The notes below the pieces were generated by a model. That model searched no databases. It worked only from the letters and a program-made list of their open reading frames with translations, and was not told the DNA's origin. The translations under genes and the position numbers were made by a program. From contig CM076943.1 of NCBI GenBank assembly GCA_039566865.1, positions 20,990,501 to 21,054,500 on the forward strand: a stretch of 64,000 nucleotides of DNA, written 5' to 3'. Below are positions 33,801-44,800 of the stretch, one piece after another; position 1 is the stretch's first letter, and every line of letters begins with the position of its first letter. Source of the stretch: Aurelia coerulea (taxonomy: Eukaryota; Cnidaria; Scyphozoa; Semaeostomeae; Ulmaridae).

Positions 33801-33855
33801 AATTCTCAACCTTCTGAACTTTTTTATGGCACCCAGAAAGTTAGCCTCTCGTAAA

Positions 33856-34608
33856 TCGTCCTACTTTGGGGAAGAAATTCTCGCGGGAGGAGGCTTTCGC
33901 CAGTCAGAAGAAACGTGAAATTGTTGGAATTAAACTTGGCGAATCGACCAGAAATGGGAATTTTGCCGGAATAAACTTTAGCGAATTAGGCCCGGGGGGG
34001 GGTACTTCCATTATGGCCTAACAGGGGGTCCAGTCGGTTTGAGGGTCTTACGAAATGGCTACCAAATGGCCCTATCTGTCAAACATATACTACCAATTGG
34101 GGGTATTCCAAGATTCCTGGTCAGTTATAAGATTTCAACTCAGTATGCTCCACCGAATTAGGTTTCTCATCAGACTTTGTAAAGTCTCTCTCGAAGGTTT
34201 CTTGACTCTTGAATGACTCTTCCGAATCTTGTTAGCAGCATGACTTGAAAAAGGGTTGCTGTTAAACAAGATCGTATTGAAATTAATAAGAAAAGGAATA
34301 TGAATTAATACGAAATGTATTTAGTATTAAGAAAAGGAAGATTACTGTTTGATTATACGAATATTGATTCTATGTTTTAGATAATTTCGCGGGAATAAAC
34401 TTTCGCGAATTTTTATATTTCAGGATATATTGCGGAATGAACTTTCGTGCAAATTTTGACAAAAATGCGAAAGTTCCTTACTGCGAAAGGCTTGCTCCAA
34501 GTCTATTTCGTGAAAAAAATTTCATCAAAAATATACTTTCAGGTAGACTTATTACAGTTGACGAAATAGACTTGGGGCAAATCTATTCCTGCGAAAGCTT
34601 CTGCCCTT
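33856..34608. repeat. Degenerate repeat cluster with GGAATAAACTTTCGCGAAT motifs
   Basis: The motif GGAATAAACTTT(A/C)GCGAAT occurs at about 33968 and 34391, with inverted forms at about 34468 and 34592. At about 33991 a CCCGGGGGGGGTACTT left end of the 24165 hAT-like family is embedded. No gene is visible. Confidence 0.5.
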
Positions 34609-34766
34609 AGAGTGATTCATGACTTATCCGCCCACAGATTACCTAAACGTTGGAAAAAGCCGACAACATTTATTTGATTCTGAAGGACTAGAAAATCCTG
34701 GTGGTATCCTCATGGGTAGTTAGACACTGCTGGTGTGCTTCTATGGAGAAGAGCTGGATAATATGT

Positions 34767-34882
34767 ATCTGCGGGGGACATTTTTTATAGTACTGCGGAG
34801 GAGATATCTGCGGGGGAAATTTTTTATAGTACTGCGGAGGAGATATCTGCGGGGGAAATTTTTATAGTACTGCGGAGGAGAT
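34767..34882 (+). repeat. 39-bp tandem repeat, three copies
   Basis: The unit starts ATCTGCGGGGGA and ends CTGCGGAGGAGAT; copies begin at 34767, 34806 and 34845. The third copy is one T shorter. It is noncoding as far as can be seen. Confidence 0.85.
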
Positions 34883-35223
34883 ATCGGAAGCGAAGAGAGA
34901 AGGAGAGAGAAGAATGGGAAGGCAACCTCCAATGTCTTCCTACAGCGATTTTTCTCATGATGCTCGTAACAAAACACGGGACCGAAAACAAAGGATTGCC
35001 CTACCTCTGACGTCAGAGGTAGGGCAGCACTAGGAAACACTCGATGATTGACAGCTATAGAGACGGGGGCGCTATTTTTGTTCGAGCCTCGCGATGGCTC
35101 GACGCGCCTCGTCTTGGCTCACAGCGCGAGCAAAAAAGGCGGCAATTTCTAAAAATATCTATCACGCAGCAGATGTCGGCCAAAAAGTAAAATATCGATG
35201 AAGGCCTAGACTAGACAGCGCAC

Positions 35224-37043
35224 ATGATGGCATTTTTCAAGGATTTAAAAAAGAGGTGAGTGAATTTAGCATCATAAGATAATTTTGTAGGGAGAATAAA
35301 GTTGATCATTCATAAAGTGCCATATCCATGCCCCTGCCTAAAAGTGTCAGTGAAATTCAACCTGTTTAAATATGAACATCCCAAAAAGTTGCAGTAAAAT
35401 CGATCAATACAATGGGCAAGCCCCAAGCCCCAGTGGTGCATGCTCTGAACTGCATTAAAAATAATACCAAGAGCAAAGCAAAGCATGGAAGAGCAAAAGA
35501 ACGAAGGTGTTTAAAGCCCTCAGTGCCTTAGAGTGAAGCTTCGTGAATGCACATCAAAGATTATCATAACTTTAAACAAAAAGGTTTAGTGTAAATAATG
35601 TGGATATTTAACTTCTGAATATTCCTATTTAGACCACATATCGAGATTCTGGAAACGCTGTTTTTATGTACTTAGGGGCATCCTCCCTAATTATTTCAAA
35701 AACCAATAGAGCTATGAAGTTGTAGCTTGGTACACAGTATGATCAACCTATTGTGATCCTAAATTAAGTAATTAAATTTTTTATTGTGACTTGTTGTTTG
35801 GCAACTTCTAGCAGTCAATGCTACCCATTTTACCCTCATCTTGCCCATTTTACCCCAGTATTCCCTAATAAAAATGATTTTCTATGATAGTGATTTGGTA
35901 AAAGGAAATGTGAAAATGGAAGACAATTCTATATTGATATAGTCATTGCTGATAAAAAGAAAATTTGTTGAAAATCAGGAAAAGAATATGATCTTGGTGC
36001 ATGCAAATGATCTTTGAAATGAATCTGTGCTAGTCACTTGATTAAGAAAGTTCTCACTATTTTGCTTTTATGTTTCATTGTCATGATGAAGTCAAATCAC
36101 TTATAAAACAGTGAAATAGTACAAATTTCCAAAAAATTTATCTTATTCAGGGGCGGATCCAGGAAATTTTCTGACTACTACCAAGGTGAGGTTATTCGAA
36201 ATAGTAGGGTGTCGCCTTTTGAAAATAGGCTTGGACGTTAATAACTAGATACAAGGATCTGACTACTGCTTCAGCTAGTTGCAGTAGTGTGGATCCACCC
36301 CTGTTATTCTTTCTCTTGTTGGATATTCAGATTTGTATGCTGGTATATAAGTGGAAGTACATGGAGAAGTAACACAACAGCCAGAGCTTAGAATTCCATT
36401 TAATTTTAATGACATCTTGCCACCAGCCACCCTCCATTGCAACCACACACATTGATTGCATTTTGCACCTATGACCAAAGTTGAAGGCAGAAAACTTGTT
36501 CCTTCTTAAATGGGGTTTAGCATGCTTTCCTTCTGAATCCCACTTTATGCTAAATACCTACATTTTCTTTGATGGGTTTTCAGTGACAAAGACTCTCTGG
36601 TTTTAAAGGCAGATTCATCTTTTGTTGTGAATGTTGGCAATAGAGTTTTAGATCTCCATGAACTTGGTTGGGATATTCCTATGAATATAAAGACTGCTTC
36701 CTCTTTTGTTCAAGTCTTGTCAATTGTCAGTAGAAGTCAGGTGTGCCAAGGGTGTAGAAAAGCAAAATACTCCATCCTGTTGGATACTGTGTATGACAGT
36801 GAAAGTCACATTCAGAGTGTTGCCAGGTTGGCTTCATTTGGTCCTTTTCATGAAGCATCCCCATCTTTCAAAGCCTTCATTTCTGTTCAGTGCAAAATTA
36901 TGTTAAGCTCAGCAACAAAATCAAAAGTATGCGAAGAATGCCAGAAGCTTGACAATGCACTTCAAGTCAGGTCATTTCGAGCTTCCAACATAGTAGCCAA
37001 GGAAGCCATTCATCAAAGAAAAACTTCAAACATATGTCTGTAA
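35224..37043 (+). CDS. Candidate two-exon gene with two CxxC motifs; possibly TE-derived, probably damaged
   Basis: Unrecognised family. Exon 1 (35224-35255, MMAFFKDLKK) has a GTGAGT donor, and exon 2 (36584-37043) has a TTTTCAG acceptor; AG plus T completes a serine codon, so the join is in phase. The product would be about 163 residues. It has two zinc-knuckle-like pairs, CQGC and CEEC, separated by about 80 residues, including ASPSFKAFI. Just past the TAA a second frame reads MQLQQRLEDESGTKF and further leucine-rich coiled-coil-like residues, as if a frameshift had removed the C-terminus. The layout loosely recalls the region ahead of P-element-like transposase domains, but I cannot place it. 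The short intron contains an hAT-like MITE. Confidence 0.35.
36148..36303. mobile_element. hAT-like MITE, 156 bp
   Basis: The ends CAGGGGCGGATCCAG / CTGGATCC-type GTGGATCCACCCCTG form the inverted repeat common to hAT elements. Flanking TTATT is repeated on both sides, so the target duplication is short or decayed. A solo left end lies at 40619. Confidence 0.55.
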
Positions 37044-37863
37044 TGCAGCTGCAGCAACGATTGGAGGATGAAAGTGGTACAAAATTCTTGCAATTAGTAT
37101 CAAGCTTGAAGCATCTGCAAACATACTCAATATTTTGCCAAGGGATGTTATGATAAGCTTTTACGCTGTATTCATTTGATGCATAAACTTGAATTTATTT
37201 GATCTCTATCGTTGGTTTAGCATTTTGTTTGGTGGTATTTGATCCCTTGCCAACAGGGGGAAGCAACAGAATATTACACAAAGTATTAACAATTAATAGC
37301 CTCTTCCACAGGTAGAAAATATTTTACTTTTAAGTATTTTGCTGTCTTGCATACAGTTTCTATGTGTCACTTCTGCAGTCTCCTTTTGATAATTATGACT
37401 ATGGGGGCTGAGAAGGCCCCCTCTGTCCTGCTGTGTACAGCTTAGAGCTATGAGAATTTTTACCTGGAAAGTGCATCAGATAGATGTGTCACAAGATTTT
37501 TGTGATCAATATAATGTTTCATGTAGAAAACCACAGCCACAACTAATAAAAATTTTCAATTACTGGCTGCATGTAAACTGTTTGCTGCAAAGAAATCAGT
37601 TCAATTTTCATGTATTTCATGGTTACATCTTCTATGAGTAAGAGAAATATCATCACAAAAAATTGAAAGAATTTGCACATGCACAGTGCAAAAAATGGGT
37701 CAACTAAAGTGTCAATTTTGTGCAAAAATAGATAGCCAATTTGACAGAACACCAAGATAGTGTATGTTGCTGTATCATTTCCAGTTTGAGTATAGATTTC
37801 ACAAATTGAAATTTGATATGGAAACCTTTTGAAACTCCATTTCTATCTTGAAACTCCTCCTGG

Positions 37864-38283
37864 TAGCTTGCGTGCAGACTCTACTGATTTCTTTTCAGAG
37901 AGGTTCTCCTCCAGTAGAGTCTGCACAACAGCGACCAAATCCTTGTTTTTGGTCATGCGCGGTTCCAAGGATTGAGGAACTAACTCATTGAATTTGATTC
38001 AATAGAGCTACCTATGAATAGGGTAGACAAAACACCGACACACATTTATCACAAAAGGGTTTCTATGGCTATCTTTGTTCTTGCATACGCCAATTGAATA
38101 TCAGCAGACTCGAACAAAGACACATACGCTCCATCAAACAAAGGGGATATGCTTTGGCCTATCAGGAAAGGTTCCTCGTTTCTCATGAACTGAAAACAGG
38201 GATTTGGTCGCTGTTGCGCAGACTCTACTGGAGGAGAACCTCTCTGAAATGAAAGGAAATCAGTAGAGTCTGCACGCAGGCTA
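37864..38283. mobile_element. hAT-like MITE, 420 bp (8-bp TSD)
   Basis: The ends TAGCTTGCGTGCAGACTCTA / TAGAGTCTGCACGCAGGCTA are flanked by CCTCCTGG at 37856-37863 and 38284-38291. The inner part repeats GCGACCAAATCC in inverted form. The terminus is shared with the 48-bp element at 39217. Confidence 0.7.
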
Positions 38284-38291
38284 CCTCCTGG

Positions 38292-39208
38292 ATGTATTTT
38301 AATTTTTCTAAAAATCAGTTTGTGAGTACAAGATGGGCAAAACTAAAAGCCAGAAAGTTTCAAAGTTGTAATTGCAATTTGTAAGGATAGAGAAGAAAAG
38401 TTACCAGATGGCTGATGTGGCACTCCCCCTCCCTCTTCCATCTATGATTGCAGTAAATTGAGCTTGAAAATTTTTCTAAATTCTATAAGAGTTTCATTTG
38501 CAAATTATAAATGTAATTTCTTGCAGGATAATAGGAGCATGTCTTAAGTTGTGGAACAGATCCAAAGCAGGATATGAAGGGTTGCGGGATTCTGGATTTT
38601 TTAAGATACAAAGATACAAAGAAAAGTCAACAGCCATTCTCTTGTAGATGTGCTATCCTTTATTCAATATTCATCAACCTTCCCTTGTATATAAAATGAA
38701 TTTACTTCACAATTCAACTTGAACTCCAAATTACAATTATAAACTAAAAGTGACTGCATTACAGTACAATGTGATTTTGAGGGAAAACAAGGGTCAACAG
38801 TCATCACTTCTTAGAGCTGATTTTTGAAGTAGCTGTACGAACCCAAGAAACCAGGATTTTGCCATTTTGGCAGTAATGGCAGGAAATTAATGCTGTTTCA
38901 TGCCTCTTGCTTCTGCTTGGGGCCTTAAAGTTGACACCATTGAGTCAAGGAGGGATCAAAAAGATTCACAAGAGTTATAAATATATCTATAACATCTGCA
39001 TAGTATGCGTAAATAAACATTTTCTATTTTATAAGAAAGTGGTTTATAAGAAATTAGTACCAGGATGGTGAGAAATTTAAGAAACTCTGGTACTATGTTG
39101 GGGGAGTGCTAAGAAACTTTTAAAAGCCAATTCAAAGAAAGCTGTGGGGAAATTTTCGTTGAGCCAATGTTTTTGAGTAATATTTCATAAATATTATGCT
39201 TTGAGCCC
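38292..39208. other. No gene seen
   Basis: AT-rich sequence with stop codons in every frame and no convincing exon. One good acceptor (TTTCTTGCAG at about 38526) leads straight into a stop. It may belong to the 3' part of the 35-kb candidate or be intergenic. Confidence 0.4.
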
Positions 39209-39216
39209 AAGAGAAC

Positions 39217-39264
39217 TAGCCTGCGCGCAGCCTCAACTCCCCAGTTGAGGCTGCACGCAGGCTA
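39217..39264. mobile_element. 48-bp hAT-like micro-element
   Basis: TAGCCTGCGCGCAGCCTCAA and its near-complement TTGAGGCTGCACGCAGGCTA are separated by a few bases. Flanks are AAGAGAAC (39209-39216) and AAGAGAAT (39265-39272), a 7 of 8 match. It is essentially two terminal repeats back to back. Confidence 0.6.
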
Positions 39265-41892
39265 AAGAGAATTTGCTTGCCTGCAACAAATTGTGCTGCA
39301 TGTCAAGAAATAAATACCTGGCAGTGGTAGAAACTTCATGTATCCAAAAATAAGAAACAAATCTATGAGCAGTAAAATGCTAAAATGTTCATGTGAAATT
39401 AAGAAACTTTTAATGCTATGGGCTTATCAACGTTTCTGATAAGGAAACAAGGTGTGGATGTGATCGATTAGTTTTTAATACATCTGTTGACAATGAAAAA
39501 TATTTTAGAGTTGCAAAACAATGCTGAATGAGTTTTGATCATTACAAGCAGCAGCCTAAAATGCCTACATCTTTATTTCTTTGAAAGCAATTAAGAGATT
39601 ATATAAATCATGCAAGTACAAGCAATAATAAGCTACGATCAAGTTTCAAACATGATAATCCAAGCACACCTAAGTTGCTGGTACAACAAACATATTTGGC
39701 CTTGATACATTGATGCTTGCAAGTCCTTTGCATTGTCTAATCTTTTGGGAAGATCCAAAATGTTGGGATTGGACTACACAACTAAAAGGTGACTACGTCA
39801 GTAGAATTCTCAACAAGCTCCCAGCCCCAAGTCACTCTGCAGATTTTCTCAAATTACCATTAACATATTTTGTCATCTGTGTTCAGTGATAAGAATGCAG
39901 CCAGACAGACTCCGTCTGCCATTTTATGGATGTAACATCTACAGCTCTACAAATGTTGGTTGTTCATCCCGGCTACATGAGATCTTGTAAATAACTTAAC
40001 TGATATGGCCAAGTCTTGCTTCATATTTCAATCACGTCTTCTTTTAATTTGATCACACCAGCCACGCTGCCTGTTCATCTGGAGGATTTCTCTGGTTCGG
40101 CCTAACTAAACTCCATTGTTCACTTCTTCTTCATCTCATCTTCGAATAGGCCAGCAAAATCTCCTCTCGACATAAGATCTTAAACGCTCAGCATGTAAAA
40201 ATCTTTTCTTCGAAAAACAACCAATCTCAGTAACGTGTCTCCAGTGAAAATATTCCCCTTTCACCAACTTTCGCCCATCTCCGATGGCTTGCTCGCTTTC
40301 CGATGGCTTGCTCGCCTCGACTTGCTGAAGGATCTGCTGTTTGTTACGAAAATCTCGCAACTCTCTCTAACATGGGTCCAATCTTAGTTGCGATTGCATG
40401 ATTAAGAATATTTTTTTCCAATAGACTCTAACGACGGGGGACTACAATCTTTTTTGGCAGAGGATTGTTTGCTTATGATAGAGCAAGCTGCAGTCCGCAA
40501 TTCAGCACCAGCCACAGCAGCCACAGCTTCGAAGTCCGCCATTTTTCAGTTTGATCTATCATTATGATGTCCCCCGTCTTCAATATGCAATCATGCTCCA
40601 TTGTATCCCTGTAGCCCACAGGGGCGGATCCAGACGTTCGCACTGTGCTTGCGTAAGCATGTCTCTTTTGCTAGTTCAAGTTTGAAGAAAGGAATTCTAT
40701 GAGAAGGCGGCGAACCTCTTTCTTTCAGTTTAATGAAATCCTCAGCAAATTCTCAGAACATGTATGCTCGATATTTCTATTTCGCCAACTCAATCCTTTA
40801 GTCGGTCGAGTCCTTCAAGTTCCAAACACGAATTGCTTCATGGAGGATATTGAACGGTACTGCGGTGGAGAGCCACACCTCCACAAACCTCGTTTCTGAA
40901 ACTTTGTGTCTGCATAAATTCGTAGGGAGCATCAAGTTCCGAATAAATTACTTCAACAAAGGCGAATCTGTGCATAAATTGTGTGCGACCTCGGATGAAT
41001 TAAGAAACTGCGCTGACATATGAGATGAATGGAAAAGCAGTACCAACTTTTCAGGGATGATTTTTGTAAGCACATGAGGCGACCGATGCTTTTTAGCAAC
41101 GCAATAGAAATGTATAGGAAAAGCTTGACGGCGAAAATGCGGAAGCACGTCCTGGGAATGGCCAATATTATATGAAGTCCCTGTCACACGACCACCCACT
41201 AAAGGGCTAACCTCGTTCTAGGAGAAAGTTTCTTTCCTGTCTCGTGCATGGCCTAAATGACGAATTTGATCATGAAGATATAAACATCATAATCCTGTCT
41301 TGTGAAAAAGAAATGTTGTTGTTTTAATCGCATGATGATGGAAACCAAGTTGGAAACCAAGGAGAGGAGGTTGTTCTTTATTTGCAAGAGCGCTCAAAAC
41401 TGCTCATCTTGACAGCACAAGGCATTTTAATATGATTTGCAAATTGCAAGCAAGAACCGGTGATTATATGTTCCGTCTCCTCTGCTCTTTTGACTGAATG
41501 AGAATCCCATCAAAAAGTTCAACAGGATGAATTTCTTGTTTTTGGTATTTAAGGTTACTTATTATCACCAGTAATTTAATTCATTCAATTTCAAACAAAA
41601 TAAAAGACGTTGTGTTGCAGACATAATAGGCCCATTTCAAAGGAGTTATGTATGGGAGACAAAAGTTTGTTGTAGTCTATGATGTTGTTTTGAGCTTACT
41701 TGATAATAGGATTTACGAGACAAGGAATTTAGAAAAGTAGCTCCCGTCTGTGTGTAAGACACTCCCTTTTTATCTGATAGGGCGTTTCCCTGAAAAATTG
41801 AAAAAGGGGCGTTGTCTGAGAGTCTGAAGGGCGTGGCCCCAAAAAATTTTCCGGGGGCTCCGCCCCCGGACCCCCGATGGCATCCTTCACAG
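39265..41892. other. Upstream region of the lysozyme-like gene; first exon(s) not resolved
   Basis: No complete exon could be joined. A solo CAGGGGCGGATCCAG terminus is at 40619. A GC-rich tract with a GGGGGCTCCGCCCCCGGA palindrome lies at 41848-41875, immediately before the first confident exon. An exon with the missing catalytic glutamate is expected somewhere here. Confidence 0.4.
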
Positions 41893-44800
41893 TCGTGTGC
41901 CACATCTTCCACCTGGTGCATCTGGAGTGACTATTGGTCGAGGTTATGACATGAAAAGCAGAAGCAAACAGAGTGTCATTCGAGATCTGAAGAACGCAGG
42001 ATTGTCGGACATTCATGCAAAACGTTTAGCTGGAGGAGTTGGTTTGACAGGGCAGTTGGCAAAGAACTTTATCAAGGCGAGTTTGACTATTTTCATAAAA
42101 ATTTGCGTTAAAGGGGCTCCGTATCCAAATTTTTGTCGAAAACGTAAATTTGCAGCTTTTTAAAAGGAAATATCACACAGACTTTTCATCTTTTTCAAAG
42201 TGAAAGCGTTATTTTGGAGATCAATCTTTGTACTTCACAGAAAAACAAACCAACATTCACATCTCATATGATTGCTCATATCTGAGTGGATTTTTGACAG
42301 TCATGTTTTGATGGCTTGGACACGAGCCTGAATCAATAATGTTTACATATTTGTTTACAATTAGCGCCAGAGCCCCTATAGCAATGGCTCTTTCGCACGG
42401 GGGGGGGGGGGTTCTTGGCCAAATTTTGGGTAGGGGTGTGCCGCGAGCATATTCAAAATGGTACCGTCGTAGGTTAGACTAATCTTTACAAAAATTGTAC
42501 CCTTGGCTAGACCAATTTGACCATTCTTTGACCAATTTTTACGAAAATGGTACCCTTGGCTGGACCAATTTTGCGCAATTTTGACCATTTCCTGGACCAA
42601 TATTGTCAAATTTGTACCAAATATGATATCATGACCGTTTGCTAGACCAATATTGTCAAAAATGATATCCTTGGCTAGACCGTTGTAGACCAAAATTGCA
42701 AAAAAAGTATACCCTTGGCTAGACTAGAAGTCCGAAAAAGTATACCCTTGCTCGCGGCACATCCCCATGTACCTTTACTATGGAAGAACCCCCCCCCCCC
42801 GTGCTCTTTCACCTTCCAAAGAACAGATAAAACTTATGAGGTGATTCCTTGTGTTCGTTTACTGTTTTTAATCTGATGTTTTCACTTTCTCTTGTATGCG
42901 GAGTATCTCCATCCAATATGAATGCAGGATTCTGTCATGTCATTCGTACCTTTGATATGATTGAATCCGCAGGAAAAAGCCACGCCAATTCTGAAATTAG
43001 CCTCTGTTTTTGATGCGTTTGGTAATAAGTCTAGGTTTGAGCGATACCATCCAATTCAATGAGCGATTCTGAGACTTATGTAATGAATCTAGAGAAGCAA
43101 CTGCTTTTCTCAGTTGACTTCACTTGACAATTACATTTTGCATGCATAACTAGCGAGTTCGCCATCCAGGTTTCAGGACATCTTCAGCAACTTTCCGTTT
43201 TTACATTTGCAACTGAACTAATTAGCCATATAAATACATTTGTTTACAATCTTAAATCTGATCTCATTGTCTGTAGGCCGTCAAGGGGCTCCGTCCCCAA
43301 ATTGTAAACAAATTTGTAAGTACCATTGGTTTAGGCACGTGTTCGTTGTAATTAATTACTAATTTCACAGGCTCCATTTGCCATGAGTTTTGCCTTTTGT
43401 ATAAAGTGATTGTTTCGCCTCTTCAGGATTTTGCCTCATTTGAAATCACCAAAAAACAGCAGAGGAAGCTCTTCGATAAAACCTACAGTGAACAACAGAA
43501 CGAAGCGAAACGTTTGAGCTCAAAATACTTCAAGACGAACTGGGATTCACTTAATCCTAAGATACAAGAAGTGCTGACAGATCTCAAGTACAGGGGTGAT
43601 TTCTTACCAACTTCACAAAGTGCAGCACAGCAAAGCTTAAAAGAGGCTGTGCAAAAGAATGATCTCAGCAAGATGAAAAAAGTAAGTTGAGGGCAACCCA
43701 TCGTCAATGCATCTTTGGTGGTCTGCTTCATTTAACGAACCGTTATCACCCATGGTTCTTTGCCGGCACGGTGCTATTTTGAACTGTCTGAAAATTAGTT
43801 TTGGCCTTAGCAGAAAATATCGATCCACACTGCAGTAGTTGACCTGATCGAATAGTTTTGACTTTCAGTTTACTTTTCTATAAGTACAATTACTACCTTG
43901 TGGATTGATATCTTCCACCAAGGCAAGATTTGCTTTTTACATAGTCTGATATCAAAGCATGCCTGCAAAGCACCCTGGGTGACCATGGCTGTTTAAGTTT
44001 CGGCTTAAAAATGTCCGCGAAAAAAACAATTTGAAGAATTTGTATGAGTAATTTTTGCGTTATCGCAAATTTCTCGTGACATCCAATTGGAGATAGTCGG
44101 CCGTAGAAATCTTTCCTGGAGCATCAATAAAAAGCTATGGACGCAGTCGTTACAAAGCCTGCTCTTGTCAGGCTGAGCTGAAGCAAAACTTAAATATCTA
44201 TCCTGGACATCATCTCAACCATTTTTATGAACCCCTCCCACCTTAGCTGGGCCTTGTTAAAGGATTTCAACATAAAAAAGATCGACTGTCAGTGAATTTT
44301 CAACACAATGTAATCGTCAACAAAACTAAAAACTTGCCCATGTGTTTCTATAAATCTGACTTGCCATTAAGAAGCTAAGATAAATCAAGGAGCATTTTTC
44401 CCCATGCCTTCAAATAAGACTTCATGTCAATAACATGGTTAAATCCATCCAATCCCAAATTGAATTTTCAGATCAACCGTTTTACGGAAAAGATCTGATA
44501 GCACGGGCTGATGATCCTGAGTGACGGGGACTCTGGACAGTGACGGCAGTATTTGTTTCCCCCGGGGAGGGGGAGTACATAACATGTTCAAGGTACGGGT
44601 ATGTGCCGCCCATATGGGTGGGTTTTTGGGCCAATTCTCTAAACAAGGGTCCTTTTTCGGCCAATTTTTCATAAACATGGATGGGGTTTCGCTGACATTC
44701 GCAAAAAATGGTTAAAATGGGCAGTTTTCCACCAAAATTCGTCATAAAAGTGGGTATCAAAAGCAAATTTCGGTAATTAGAAGAGGGTAGCTTTCTGAAA

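Noticed and set aside
40136..40360. 74-codon minus ORF
   Set aside because: Begins at TTG just after an in-frame stop; no acceptor, donor or known motif.
40699..40899. Frame ending NCFMEDIE before GTACTG as the missing first lysozyme exon
   Set aside because: The phase would fit, but the sequence lacks family motifs around a catalytic Glu and the donor is weak.
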